Of a DNA stretch of 40,661 nucleotides, positions 32,624 through 40,524 are shown piece after piece. The stretch's first letter is position 1. Every line of letters starts with the position of its first letter. The translations under genes were made by a program, and so were the position numbers. A model generated the notes under the pieces. That model saw nothing but the letters and a program-made list of their open reading frames with translations. It had not been told where the DNA came from and made no database searches. The stretch covers positions 1-40,661 of IMG/VR virus record IMGVR_UViG_3300036859_000195; one strand, given 5' to 3'. This stretch comes from a virus.

Positions 32624-32832
32624 GCTGCGTGAAGCCTCGCGGCGACGCCGGCAATGATCTGCAGGCGCTCCTGCTCAACAGCGCGCGCCTTGTTCTCGGA
32701 GTCCATGACGCCGACTTTCAGCGCGAGCGCGGTATCTAGCTCCGCGGCGCACTGGAGCATCGTTTGGCGAAGCGTTGCTGCTTCACTCGGGGTTTCTTCA
32801 AGTGGAGTACGGGCTACTTTTGCCATGCTCAT
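32620..32832 (-). CDS. Small helical protein of the packaging cluster
   Basis: 70 aa. Basic start, then a long helix with acidic and basic residues (AATLRQTMLQCAAELDTALALKVGV, DSENKARAVEQERLQII). Overlaps the terminase gene by four bases. Unknown role; may assist packaging. Confidence 0.6.
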   Translation of the reverse strand: MSMAKVARTPLEETPSEAATLRQTMLQCAAELDTALALKVGVMDSENKARAVEQERLQIIAGVAARLHAA

Positions 32833-34220
32833 CCTAGCCAGGTGCCGCCCGCAGGACGGGGTGTGGTGTGCGATTTAACGACGAGGTTCTGGACGACCGC
32901 GTGACGGCGCATCATCACGCCGTAGCGGGTTGCGCTCATGAGATCGTCGGCCGTCTTCACGATCAGGCCATCCTTGCGGTGATAGAGGCGAAATTCCTCG
33001 AACCAATCGGCCAGGTGCGCGAAGACTTTGAAGCGCCCGGTCTGCATCCGATCGAGTAGTTGGGCGACGCCAGCCTCGACGCCGAAGGATCCGTCCTCGA
33101 ACGTCGCGCGCATCGGCAGCATCTTGAGCCCCTGCGCGCGATATTGAGCGGCGAGTTGCTCGCCAGAGCCTTTGTCGTGTTGCAGTCCGTCATGCGGCCA
33201 CGCCCATGGGAGCCATTGAGAGCCGTCGGGATTGCCGCCCCATGGCTTGACCGAGGCGGCGAACAGGGCGGGAGTCTGCTCACGCATCCGGTGCGCTGCA
33301 ATTGTGTAGACACAATCTGCGTCCCGATCCCACGCGAGTTTCACGCCGGCGCTGGGGTGATCCCAGCCAAAATCGATTGCACCGATCTGTGGCCAGTGCG
33401 CTGGGATTGCGAATGGCGCGACCTTGATCTCGTCTTCGTCGATTGGATACACGCGTCCGCTCCCGAGTTGTGGAATGCCTTTGGTGCGCGCGTTGCGCTC
33501 GTGCGCCGGGTAGCTCGCAATGATTGCGGCGCGCTCTTCGGGCGAGTAATGCTCGGCGTCATCGATGCCCATCATGGTGAAGTGCGTGCCCGGCATTGAG
33601 GTTGCCGCCGGGTAGAAGCGACGCACGACATCCGACATGCCTTGAAGCGGCGTGAACGTGATGTACACCGGGCAGAGGCCGACGTTCGTGCGTGTCATGC
33701 CCTCGCTGTAGATGTCCTCGGGCGGCTCCTCGTCAAACCATACGAGGCCCAAAGTAGGCCCCTGCCACTTCTCGCGCCCCTGGTCGTAGCTTTTGAAGCC
33801 GAGTACGCACTGCCCGGGCTGCACGTCAGCACCGCCGCCGAACTGCACGATCATCGTGTCGATGGCATCAGCAAGCCCGCGGCGAGGCGCGATGTCCTTG
33901 ATGGCATCCTTTGGGATCATGCCGGTGCCAGGCGCACCGAGCGGCCCGTAGAGAATGCGCTGGGGGTTGTCACGCGTCGACTCGCCGGTGACGCCTGATA
34001 CCCATGCGTGAAACTCGCGAGTCTTGACGTGCCCGTCCCACCAGTCGGGATACCGACCGGTCACATGCATTGCTGTCTCGGCACCTGCTGACAGTGTCTT
34101 GCCTAACTGGTTACCAGCCATGAGCAGCCGCTCGCGAAAGAGTCGGCCCGCGCTGTGGAACTCGCGTTGTTTGGCGTACGGCTTGTAGTCAGTGAGTCTG
34201 CGAAGTGCCGTCCGCCTCAC
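32829..34220 (-). CDS. Terminase large subunit
   Basis: 463 aa from the GTG at 34220; an ATG at 34322 or TTG at 34247 would also give a start but overlap the small subunit more. Walker A (AGNQLGKT, residues about 35-42), Walker B (LGLVWFDEEPP) and a nuclease-type acidic region (AIDFGWDHPSAG, later Asp residues) are visible. It powers DNA translocation through the portal and cuts the concatemer. It resembles P22-like/BPP-like podophage packaging ATPases. Confidence 0.92.
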   Translation of the reverse strand: MRRTALRRLTDYKPYAKQREFHSAGRLFRERLLMAGNQLGKTLSAGAETAMHVTGRYPDWWDGHVKTREFHAWVSGVTGESTRDNPQRILYGPLGAPGTGMIPKDAIKDIAPRRGLADAIDTMIVQFGGGADVQPGQCVLGFKSYDQGREKWQGPTLGLVWFDEEPPEDIYSEGMTRTNVGLCPVYITFTPLQGMSDVVRRFYPAATSMPGTHFTMMGIDDAEHYSPEERAAIIASYPAHERNARTKGIPQLGSGRVYPIDEDEIKVAPFAIPAHWPQIGAIDFGWDHPSAGVKLAWDRDADCVYTIAAHRMREQTPALFAASVKPWGGNPDGSQWLPWAWPHDGLQHDKGSGEQLAAQYRAQGLKMLPMRATFEDGSFGVEAGVAQLLDRMQTGRFKVFAHLADWFEEFRLYHRKDGLIVKTADDLMSATRYGVMMRRHAVVQNLVVKSHTTPRPAGGTWLG

Positions 34221-34572
34221 CTGCTCCCGCTTGAGCGTCGCCAGCAAGCTGGCTTTGGAGTAAGGCGATGGCAGCGTAGAGCTGTGCATCCGTGAGGTCG
34301 TCCAGTGGGTTGGTCTGCTCAATCTGTTTTGGTAGAAGGCCTGCGCAAACTTTCATGTATGCACCGGGATCCTCGGTGCGCGTGCGCGCGATGGCTTTCT
34401 TGCCATGCGCGTCGAAGTCCTCCGCGAGCGCGTGCAGAAAGGCTGTCGTGATGCGGTTGCGCGCAGCGACAGGCTTGCCGCCAGGGTTTCCAGATTGGCC
34501 TGGCTTGAACTGCGTGGCCTCGCCTGCTTTGTTTCCAGGCTCGAATGAGCCGGGTTGTGGTTTCTTAGCCAT
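34189..34572 (-). CDS. Probable terminase small subunit (DUF5681-like)
   Basis: 127 aa. The motif FKPGQSGNPGGKP followed by a helical region (RNRITTAFLHALAEDFDAHG) is the DUF5681 signature, common next to large terminase genes. Helical C-terminus then Ala/Gly-rich tail. It probably binds the pac site and feeds DNA to the large subunit; this is inferred from position. Confidence 0.7.
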   Translation of the reverse strand: MAKKPQPGSFEPGNKAGEATQFKPGQSGNPGGKPVAARNRITTAFLHALAEDFDAHGKKAIARTRTEDPGAYMKVCAGLLPKQIEQTNPLDDLTDAQLYAAIALLQSQLAGDAQAGAGEADGTSQTH

Positions 34573-34936
34573 GGATTACTCCTGCTATGTCGCGCTCGGT
34601 CACGATAATCATTGTCTCGGTACCGACGATCACCTCAGGGAACTGATAGCCCTGTCCGTCGAACACGTTGAGGCCGCCGAGCTCGACCACGTCGCCCACT
34701 TTCACATCGACGGGCCGGAAGTGCTTCGAATAGTCCATCTTCTTCGTCTTGTCACTCCGCGTGCCGTATTTGAGCGGATTGTGGCCAGGCCCGATCGCCA
34801 TCACCTCGCCCCGCAGTGCGCGGCCGTGGCGCACAACATCGAGGATCTTCGACGGCTCCCACTTGAGCGGGCGCAGCAGGATGCGATCGCCCAAGGGGCG
34901 GAACTGGGCGACGGTGTTGCAGATTAGCTCGGTCAT
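34565..34936 (-). CDS. GroES-like cochaperonin
   Basis: 123 aa from ATG 34936. Match to the Cpn10 fold: FRPLGDRILLRPL at the start, RGEVMAIGPG, VKVGDVVELGG and a last strand ending IIVTERDIAGVI. An insert (about 60-85) separates the two halves and replaces the usual mobile-loop spacing. Phage cochaperonins (T4 gp31) help GroEL fold coat protein; the position just upstream of packaging and head genes fits. The exact partner is not proven. Confidence 0.78.
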   Translation of the reverse strand: MTELICNTVAQFRPLGDRILLRPLKWEPSKILDVVRHGRALRGEVMAIGPGHNPLKYGTRSDKTKKMDYSKHFRPVDVKVGDVVELGGLNVFDGQGYQFPEVIVGTETMIIVTERDIAGVIHG

Positions 34937-35175
34937 ACATCCGCCAACGCACGCCACGCGGCGTTGCCACACAGATCCTGCCCCGCATTTGAGTGCCGCT
35001 TGAGCAGCGCCTGCAGCTCGTGCCGCACGACGATGCGGCGCAGCTGATAGCGGTGAAGGCCTGTGAGCCGTGCCGCCTGATTGATGCTGCCGTCCGCGAC
35101 CTTGAGCGCCTCGACTGCGAGCTCACGCTCGGTGGCGTGCAGGCGGGCTCGGAAACTGGATAGGACGATGCTCAT
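34933..35175 (-). CDS. Fis/NtrC-C-terminal-like HTH protein
   Basis: 80 aa. The segment VADGSINQAARLTGLHRYQLRRIVVRHEL is a typical Fis-family HTH (variable helix, turn at TGLH). ATGA overlap with the GroES-like gene. It may be the late-gene activator because it precedes the packaging and head genes, which is inferred. Confidence 0.65.
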   Translation of the reverse strand: MSIVLSSFRARLHATERELAVEALKVADGSINQAARLTGLHRYQLRRIVVRHELQALLKRHSNAGQDLCGNAAWRALADV

Positions 35176-35414
35176 AGGCTCTCCACCTCATTCCCCGCCA
35201 TGCGCCCGACATACCCGTGCGCAATGACGCTGACCGCTGAGACGGGCCGACCATCGGGGCCATCGATCTCGACCTCACGCGCTTCGAATCGAATCGAGCG
35301 GCAGCCGTTGCGCTTCATGGCATCGCGCGCGGTGTCTCGATCGCCTGGTCGCTCGACGGGGAAGTTCATGACGTAGTCACCAGCACGCAGACTGGTCGGG
35401 GGCGCGCCGTTCAT
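35172..35414 (-). CDS. Hypothetical protein
   Basis: 80 aa from ATG 35414 (overlapping the previous stop); the longer frame is shadow. Beta-rich (YVMNFPVERPGDRDTARDAMKRNGCRSIRFEAREVEID). Unrecognised. Confidence 0.58.
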   Translation of the reverse strand: MNGAPPTSLRAGDYVMNFPVERPGDRDTARDAMKRNGCRSIRFEAREVEIDGPDGRPVSAVSVIAHGYVGRMAGNEVESL

Positions 35415-35689
35415 TTGTGCGATCCCCCATTGACGAGCGCGAGCCGCACCGCGCCAGCGGTCGTGTCTTGCGCCGGTGGTGACACGTCCCAATTTTGTGG
35501 GCGGTGGTACGCCAATTTGTAATTGTCGACGCCAGTACCGCAGCGCTGGTGCTTCGCATACCAATCATCCGCGCGCTTCGTGCTCGCAGAGATGTATTGC
35601 GCATTGCCGTCGGCGCGCTCGGCGAGCAACAGCGCGTGCTCGAGCTGCGGGCAGTGCTGGCAGACGAGGAAGATCCGGTTAGCGGACAT
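35411..35689 (-). CDS. Hypothetical Cys-containing protein
   Basis: 92 aa starting MSANRIFLVCQHCPQLEHALLLAE with a CxxC near the N-terminus. Overlaps its neighbours in series. The middle (AERADGNAQYISASTKRADDWYAKH) is helical. Function unknown. Confidence 0.6.
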   Translation of the reverse strand: MSANRIFLVCQHCPQLEHALLLAERADGNAQYISASTKRADDWYAKHQRCGTGVDNYKLAYHRPQNWDVSPPAQDTTAGAVRLALVNGGSHK

Positions 35690-35843
35690 ACCGCACCCCG
35701 GGCGTACTCACCGGCCGAGGGACCGCGGGACACAGCGGCTTGCCGCACAGTCCAGGCGGTGGTGGCTGGTATGGGAATCGCGACGCCGATTGGTGCGAGA
35801 GGATGAAGGCGATGACGTAGGCGATCACGGTGTGTGTCTCCAT
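35679..35843 (-). CDS. Small possibly membrane-anchored Pro-rich protein
   Basis: 54 aa from the internal ATG at 35843; a longer frame to 35915 is possible. Short hydrophobic start (TVIAYVIAFILSH) then Pro-rich (PYQPPPPG). The 159-bp gap upstream holds a TA/TG tract (about 35938-35962). Weakly supported. Confidence 0.42.
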   Translation of the reverse strand: METHTVIAYVIAFILSHQSASRFPYQPPPPGLCGKPLCPAVPRPVSTPGVRYVR

Positions 35844-36002
35844 GGAAAACGTGAATGGGCGCGTGCCTGAAACTGAGGCGGCTGGTGACTCAAAACCACC
35901 ATCACAGGGGAGCACAGGGTCATACCCCCCACCTTCTTCTATATATATGTGTATGTGTGTGCCTGATATGGGGTAGATACAACCCTATGAGCCCGTGTGC
36001 AT

Positions 36003-37274
36003 TCATGTAGTTAGCTTCCTGAAAACGTTGCGGCGGTTCTTCCCTCGACCGACGATCCCCACTTTCTGCCACCCCTGCTGCTTCATCACGGCTACGACTT
36101 GGGGCCCTATGCGCCCAGCCCTCTCCACGTAATCCGCCTTGTCTGGCTCAAGATTCAGGGCGTGCACCATGATCTGCTTGACCTCGACTTCGAAGATTCC
36201 GCCCTGCTCCTGACGCTCCAGGTATGAGGTCACCTCCTGCTCGAGCTCAGTGACGATGACGCGCTCCTCCTGCTCGGCAACGGCCAGCGCCTGCTCGTCG
36301 TTGTCGAGGTGCCATGGCTCGTTCGAGCGGTAGGCGGCGAGTGCTTCAGCCCATAGCTGGTCGCGATCGGCCTCCAATCGTTCGAGCTCTATGGCGCCGC
36401 ACCTGACGGGCCAGTAGCGGCGATTGCCAGTGCGGTCTCGCAGGTAGGCCCCCTCGTTCGTTGAGCCGACGAAAACGCATTGCCGTGGCACTGAAACGCT
36501 GCGGCGTCCATAGGGTGGGCGGTACACATCGTGCGTGCGCGTGAGATACGCCTTCGAGGACTCGATGCTCGCGGTGTGACGCACGGCGGCGAGCTCCGCG
36601 AGTTCCACGATCCACCGGCCGGCAAGCTGAATAGCGGCGTCCGCGGTGTGAAGATCTGGCAGGCGATCGGTAAACCAGTCCGGGTGCACGGCAAGTGCTC
36701 GAGCGGTGCGTGACTTGCCCGCCCCTTGAAGGCCTTCGAAAACGAGTGTGTGATCCGCCTGGCACCCTGGTCTCATCACCCGGGCCACTGCACTCACGAG
36801 CCAGCGTCGACCGATAGCCGCGAGGTACTCATCGCCCCCGCTGGCACCCATGTACTTCGCAAGCCAGGTACTGATCCGCGGTGTTGCGTCCCATTCCAGG
36901 CCCTCGAGGTACTCGCGCACCGGATGGACGACACGCTCATGTGCACACACCGCCACGCACTCGCTCACCGAGCTGCGGCTTCGTATGCCGATCCCACAGT
37001 GCTGCAACCAGACCATGAGTTGCATGTCATCATTGTCGGTCCAGCGATCGCCCGCGGCGGCTCCTCGCCATGGTGGAGCACGGCGCAGCTCGCACTGCAG
37101 GGAAAATTCGTTGTACTGCGTAAGGCCTGACAATTCCGGTGCCGAGCGCATAGCGATCATCGCGTTCGCCTCATCGCCCAGCGTCTTGCCCTTGTCGCTC
37201 TTGCGCAGGCGCGCACGCCACGGCAGGTCAATGACGTTGTCGGACTCGGCTGCCACGTTAAGCCGCCTTGACAT
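36003..37274 (-). CDS. VirE-family (virulence-associated E) P-loop helicase
   Basis: 423 aa from ATG 37274. Walker A GLQGAGKS (181-188), a Walker B-like run (WIVELAEL), then [54 protein letters not shown], the classic PF05272 pattern. It is a superfamily 3-like helicase used by phages and satellites to open replication origins. No separate primase gene is seen. Part of the leftward early/replication operon. Confidence 0.88.
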   Translation of the reverse strand: [423 protein letters not shown]

Positions 37275-37509
37275 GGTGTTGCCGCTCGCGCTTAGGCTTA
37301 GCAGTCCGCTCCCGAATATCCTCCGCCCCCTCGATCGCTGCCCGTTGGAACTCAGGGTCCATGATCGCCGCCCAATCATCGAGGTTGTTTACCGACTCAT
37401 CGGCATAGAGCACAACAGCGACTATCTCGAGGTAGCGGGCGTGATCGTGGCTCCCTACGGCGCGCGCGACAGCGTAGGCGACGCGACGGATGCGGTCGGT
37501 GTGAGTCAT
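37258..37509 (-). CDS. Hypothetical protein upstream of the helicase
   Basis: 83 aa, helical. ATGA/overlap relationships with both neighbours; the stop overlaps the helicase start by 17 bp. Lys/Arg-rich C-terminus (KPKRERQHHVKAA). Unrecognised. Confidence 0.55.
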   Translation of the reverse strand: MTHTDRIRRVAYAVARAVGSHDHARYLEIVAVVLYADESVNNLDDWAAIMDPEFQRAAIEGAEDIRERTAKPKRERQHHVKAA

Positions 37510-37748
37510 GCCACGCCCATCTTTCTCGCCACGCTGCCGTCTAACTTCTTCCCGTAAATAGCCTCAAATACGGCCTCAAAAGTGCGCGCCCTGCCATCGA
37601 CCTGCGGCCACCGGCAGCACACCGCGCCCTCGCAAAAGCCTGTGATTGCCGCCCGTGCAGTCTCTTCGGTGAAAGGCTCGTTAGGCTCCATCGCCAGCAC
37701 TTCGACCAGCCGAGTACGCAGCAGCGAGTGCAGTTTCGGGTCAGCCAC
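37506..37748 (-). CDS. Hypothetical protein
   Basis: 80 aa, overlapping both neighbours. A helical core (LLRTRLVEVLAMEPNEPFTEETARAAITGFC) and a Cys pair nearby (CEGAVCC). Family not recognised. Confidence 0.55.
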   Translation of the reverse strand: MADPKLHSLLRTRLVEVLAMEPNEPFTEETARAAITGFCEGAVCCRWPQVDGRARTFEAVFEAIYGKKLDGSVARKMGVA

Positions 37749-38199
37749 GCAGCAACTCCTCGGCGTCTTCAGCGCTCCTCGCTACACCACCGATCCCGCC
37801 GGCGTCTTTCAGTGCATTCAAAAATACTTCCTGCTCGCCCGAGAGCACGCCGTACTCGCTCTTCGACTCAATGGCGACGAATTGCGCGATACGCTGACCC
37901 ACCATGCCGGGAGTGATCGTGAGTGTCCGATAGCCTATCCAGTCCGAACTACCATCGATCAAAAGGCCTAGTAAAATAGGCTTATTCATCCCTGGCGGAG
38001 TAGCTAGGCGGCGCTTGTTCCTCCCCAGCACGAGCTCTGGATGCAGCGCACGCCACTCGCTGATGGCATCGTTCGTGAGGCCCTCTTTCTGCCGGCCGCG
38101 AGCCTGGGGGGCCAGCATTTCTGTCTCGCCATTCAAAAACGCGAGATGGTTAGAAACCGCTCTCTGGCTGGGACGTTTAATTCGTACGGGACGATTCAT
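37741..38199 (-). CDS. VRR-NUC domain nuclease
   Basis: 152 aa from ATG 38199 (ATGA overlap). The C-terminal 90 residues show the VRR-NUC pattern: Asp in SSDWIG, then FVAIESKSEYGVLSGEQEVFLNALKDAGG with the E-x-K catalytic pair, ending GVARSAEDAEELL. N-terminal half is a basic helical extension. Such nucleases occur beside phage replication helicases and may resolve or nick DNA. Confidence 0.82.
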   Translation of the reverse strand: MNRPVRIKRPSQRAVSNHLAFLNGETEMLAPQARGRQKEGLTNDAISEWRALHPELVLGRNKRRLATPPGMNKPILLGLLIDGSSDWIGYRTLTITPGMVGQRIAQFVAIESKSEYGVLSGEQEVFLNALKDAGGIGGVARSAEDAEELLRG

Positions 38200-38519
38200 G
38201 CGCCCTCCTCGATCCGCCCCGCCGCCCCGCGTCGTCGCTCGAGCCGCTCGGCTGCCAATCGCACCCGCCTCGCGGCGGCTTTCTCTGTCTGCCCGAAGCG
38301 CACCGGCCCTCGCGCGCGTTGCATCGACTTCGCGCCAGCCCGCTGCCTCCCGAGCGCCATCTGCTGAGGGGTGAAGCATGACCAGGTCGCGGCCTTCACA
38401 GGAGTCGATGGCAGCGGTGTTCTGCATCGCGGACAGCCGGCAGGGCCAAAGAGCATCGTCTCGTTGCAGACTGCGCAATGCTCGCGGGTTAGGGAGCGGA
38501 GGCTCACGGTTCGTACCAT
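38196..38519 (-). CDS. Zinc-ribbon-like basic protein
   Basis: 107 aa from ATG 38519. CAVC and CPRC pairs (about residues 15-35) suggest a zinc ribbon; the C-terminal half is very basic (RRVRLAAERLERRRGAAGR). Possibly DNA- or RNA-binding. ATGA overlap with the nuclease gene. Confidence 0.55.
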   Translation of the reverse strand: MVRTVSLRSLTREHCAVCNETMLFGPAGCPRCRTPLPSTPVKAATWSCFTPQQMALGRQRAGAKSMQRARGPVRFGQTEKAAARRVRLAAERLERRRGAAGRIEEGA

Positions 38520-38638
38520 CTGCCGCTGCCACCGTGATCCCGCCGAAACGCGCCAACCACCTGCCCCGCGAGCCAGCACACCGCGACGAGCGCGGCGAGC
38601 AGGATCATGAGGACACAGATGGCGGCGCGGGCGAGCAT
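38504..38638 (-). CDS. Tiny single-pass membrane protein
   Basis: 44 aa from ATG 38638: hydrophobic start (RAAICVLMILLAALVAVCWLAG) and a basic/Gly end (FRRDHGGSGRW). Stop-start arrangement with the Gp49/66 gene supports it. Function unknown. Confidence 0.5.
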   Translation of the reverse strand: MLARAAICVLMILLAALVAVCWLAGQVVGAFRRDHGGSGRWYEP

Positions 38639-38639
38639 T

Positions 38640-39020
38640 TCAGCGTGCGTCCGGATCCGGCCGCGACGCCTGGTGCAGCGTCTCGCGCTGCGCGTAGCCG
38701 AGGAGCGGCCACATCTGGTCAATCGCATCCTCGCGAGCAATGCGCCTGCCGAGCTCAGCGTTGAAGTTCTCGTCTTGTATCGGCACCGAGTGGCCGAGTA
38801 CGACGAAACCATTGCGCAGGGTGAGCACGCAGATGGTGAGCGCGTTGAGTCGTCCGGACACCAAGCCGCGCTCACAGCCGTTGGCACCAATGACGCCTTC
38901 CGCCGCGGTGAAGTAGTGCTCGGCGGCGATGTTCGCTTCGATGTCGGCCGGCGTGACGCGCGGGGATGTTGGGCCCTTGCGCTGGATCTCGGCTTCGACG
39001 GATTCGGTCTGTGCATTCAT
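38640..39020 (-). CDS. Phage Gp49/66 family protein
   Basis: 126 aa from ATG 39020, preceded by AAGGGG. The sequence RVTPADIEANIAAEHYFTAAEG, LTICVLTLRNGFVVLGHSV and GRRIAREDAIDQMWPLLGY matches the N4 gp49 / Sf6 gp66 family, found in many phages with unknown role. The family member is clear; the function is not. Confidence 0.82.
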   Translation of the reverse strand: MNAQTESVEAEIQRKGPTSPRVTPADIEANIAAEHYFTAAEGVIGANGCERGLVSGRLNALTICVLTLRNGFVVLGHSVPIQDENFNAELGRRIAREDAIDQMWPLLGYAQRETLHQASRPDPDAR

Positions 39021-39066
39021 CGTAATCCCCTTGCGTTGGTTGTTAGCGATTTTGTGGATTGATGAG

Positions 39067-39246
39067 TCAGCGCAGCCCCCGCTCCTGCTCGAGCTGCGCC
39101 ACCTGCTCAGGCGTGCGCTCGGCGTTACGCGAGAGGACGGCAAGCACGAACGCCTGGCCGTATGCTCGGCGCTGCTCTGGGGTTTCAGCAGCCACCATCG
39201 CCGCCTGCATCCGATCGATTCGCGCTTCATGTTCGGCTGGCGTCAT
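39067..39246 (-). CDS. Small helical protein
   Basis: 59 aa from ATG 39246 with a GGAG-type site; the longer frame upstream is shadow. Glu/Ala/Gln-rich helix (HEARIDRMQAAMVAAETPEQRRAYG). It lies just after a terminator, so it may need readthrough or its own promoter. Function unknown. Confidence 0.52.
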   Translation of the reverse strand: MTPAEHEARIDRMQAAMVAAETPEQRRAYGQAFVLAVLSRNAERTPEQVAQLEQERGLR

Positions 39247-39313
39247 GGGCTCGCTCCGACAGCCGCCCTCACGTAATTGCGCCAGCGAGCACCTACAAAT
39301 CCGCAAAAAGAGC

Positions 39314-39340
39314 CTAAAAAAGCGCCATTTCGGCGCCGAC
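39314..39340 (-). terminator. Rho-independent terminator (leftward)
   Basis: Read leftward, GCGCCG...GGCGC (stem 39322-39336, loop of 5) is followed by a T-run (39316-39321 on the complement). It lies after the Arc-like gene and before the rest of the leftward operon, so antitermination may be needed for full expression. Confidence 0.68.
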
Positions 39341-39361
39341 AGGTGGCTTGGCGATGGGCCT

Positions 39362-39610
39362 TCATGGGGACCTTCCGGCGGTCGCGCCATCGTCTTCCGC
39401 ATCCATTCCGTCGAGTTCCATCTGCAATCCTTTGGACCGCAGCCGCTTCGCATATAGCTTGTGAACACGATGACGTTCACGAGCCCACCTCTCGAGCACC
39501 TGCCGCGCGATCGCATGGATGTCGTCGTGGGTGCCTGCCGCCTCAGTATCGAGCACGTCATGCACGTACTCGGGAACGACCAGGCGAAGATCCTTGGTGG
39601 CCTTCGCCAT
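39362..39610 (-). CDS. Small ribbon-helix-helix/Arc-like protein
   Basis: 82 aa. The N-terminus (KDLRLVVPEYVHDVLDTEAAGTHDDIHAIARQVLERWARERHRVHKLY) resembles a ribbon-helix-helix repressor domain with a long helix. Second in the leftward operon and followed by a terminator, so it may be an early auxiliary regulator. Confidence 0.6.
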   Translation of the reverse strand: MAKATKDLRLVVPEYVHDVLDTEAAGTHDDIHAIARQVLERWARERHRVHKLYAKRLRSKGLQMELDGMDAEDDGATAGRSP

Positions 39611-39683
39611 CAGAATGAAGTCCGTTCAGCGGTTAAGTCGAACACCGAGCCTGAAAACAAGGCACTTCCCCTCGACTGGTTAG

Positions 39684-39917
39684 TTAGGCAGCGAGATGCG
39701 AATGGCTTTTCGAGTCGGGCACTGGTTCCGCGAGCAGTTGCTCGATGGATAGGCCCGTGATCGCGCTCAATTCACGCAATTTCTTAGGCCGCGGTGTGTA
39801 CTGCCCGGACAACCACTGCGACACGGTTGGCGGCTTCACTCCCATCAGATCCGCTAGGGCCTGCTGAGTGGTTTTCGAAGACTCAAGCCATGCGCGCAGT
39901 GCTTTCATGCCACGCAT
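39684..39917 (-). CDS. Cro-like XRE repressor
   Basis: 77 aa from ATG 39917 (or 74 from 39908). HTH_XRE pattern: KTTQQALADLMGVKPPTVSQWLSGQYTPRPKKLRELSAITGLSIEQLL. First gene of the leftward unit and divergent from the CI-like gene. The operator-like sites at 39920-39932 and 39944-39956 abut its start. It would act as Cro to choose lysis. Confidence 0.82.
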   Translation of the reverse strand: MRGMKALRAWLESSKTTQQALADLMGVKPPTVSQWLSGQYTPRPKKLRELSAITGLSIEQLLAEPVPDSKSHSHLAA

Positions 39918-39919
39918 CG

Positions 39920-39956
39920 TAGGGGAAACCTACGGTTTTGCAATAGGGCAAACCGA
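39920..39956. promoter_or_regulatory. Operator pair between cro-like and cI-like genes
   Basis: TAGGGGAAACCTA (39920-39932) is the exact reverse complement of the sequence at 40476-40488; TAGGGCAAACCGA (39944-39956) is a degenerate second copy. Spacing is 24 bp. They lie between two divergent regulators and so probably control both. Repressor binding is inferred. Confidence 0.7.
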
Positions 39957-39981
39957 ATGCGACGCACCTCACACTTCGGCG

Positions 39982-40368
39982 GTGCAGAAAACGCCACAAC
40001 GAACGTTCTGGGCTCGAGTCGAGGAAGCGCTAAGGGAGCGCCGCCTGCCGACGACAAAGGCGTATGTCGCCTCCCATCTGCATATCAAGCCGCCGTCGAT
40101 CAACGACTGGAACAAGCCAGGCGGGTATCCGACGATTGAGAACACGATCTCGCTGGCCAAGCACCTCGGCGTATGCACCGAGTGGCTTTTGACCGAACGA
40201 GGCCCAAAGCGCCCCCTTCCGCAGGATGCAGCAGCCCAACGACTCTGGGATCTTTGGCCACATCTGGACGATGTGACCAAAGGCGAGCTAATCGGAATTG
40301 CCGGGACCGCTTCTGGGAGGCTTAGGCGAAGCGATGGCGACGTCGATGAAGACCGTCAACGCGCATAG
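39982..40368 (+). CDS. CI-like XRE repressor (short, no peptidase domain)
   Basis: About 128 aa from GTG 39982, a weak start; an in-frame ATG at 39907 would read through the operators and overlap the divergent gene. XRE HTH: LPTTKAYVASHLHIKPPSINDWNKPGGYPTIENTISLAKHLGVCTEWL, then a helical tail. No S24 Ser-Lys autocleavage domain is present, so induction would not use RecA-stimulated self-cleavage. It likely maintains lysogeny through the TAGG...CCTA sites on both sides. Confidence 0.72.
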   Translation: MQKTPQRTFWARVEEALRERRLPTTKAYVASHLHIKPPSINDWNKPGGYPTIENTISLAKHLGVCTEWLLTERGPKRPLPQDAAAQRLWDLWPHLDDVTKGELIGIAGTASGRLRRSDGDVDEDRQRA

Positions 40369-40475
40369 GGTTTCTATTACTCGGAAGCCTGCAAACATCC
40401 TCCCTTTCCCGGCCGCTTCGATACCAATCCGTCTGCGTTAATTTTCAGTCTCAGACCGTGCGCTGGTCGAAATAT

Positions 40476-40517
40476 TAGGTTTCCCCTATTGACTGTACCG
40501 TAGGGGATTCCTAACAT
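40476..40517 (+). promoter_or_regulatory. Rightward early promoter with two operators
   Basis: -35 TTGACT (40489-40494), 17-bp spacer, -10 TAACAT (40512-40517). TAGGTTTCCCCTA (40476-40488) and TAGGGGATTCCTA (40501-40513) flank and overlap it, so repressor binding would block it. It reads across the join into gene 1 and the early/DGR operon. Confidence 0.82.
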
Positions 40518-40524
40518 GCTCCCA

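Noticed and set aside
35938-35962. TA/TG tract as a promoter
   Set aside because: A-T rich and perhaps flexible, but no paired -35/-10 in either direction that I can support.
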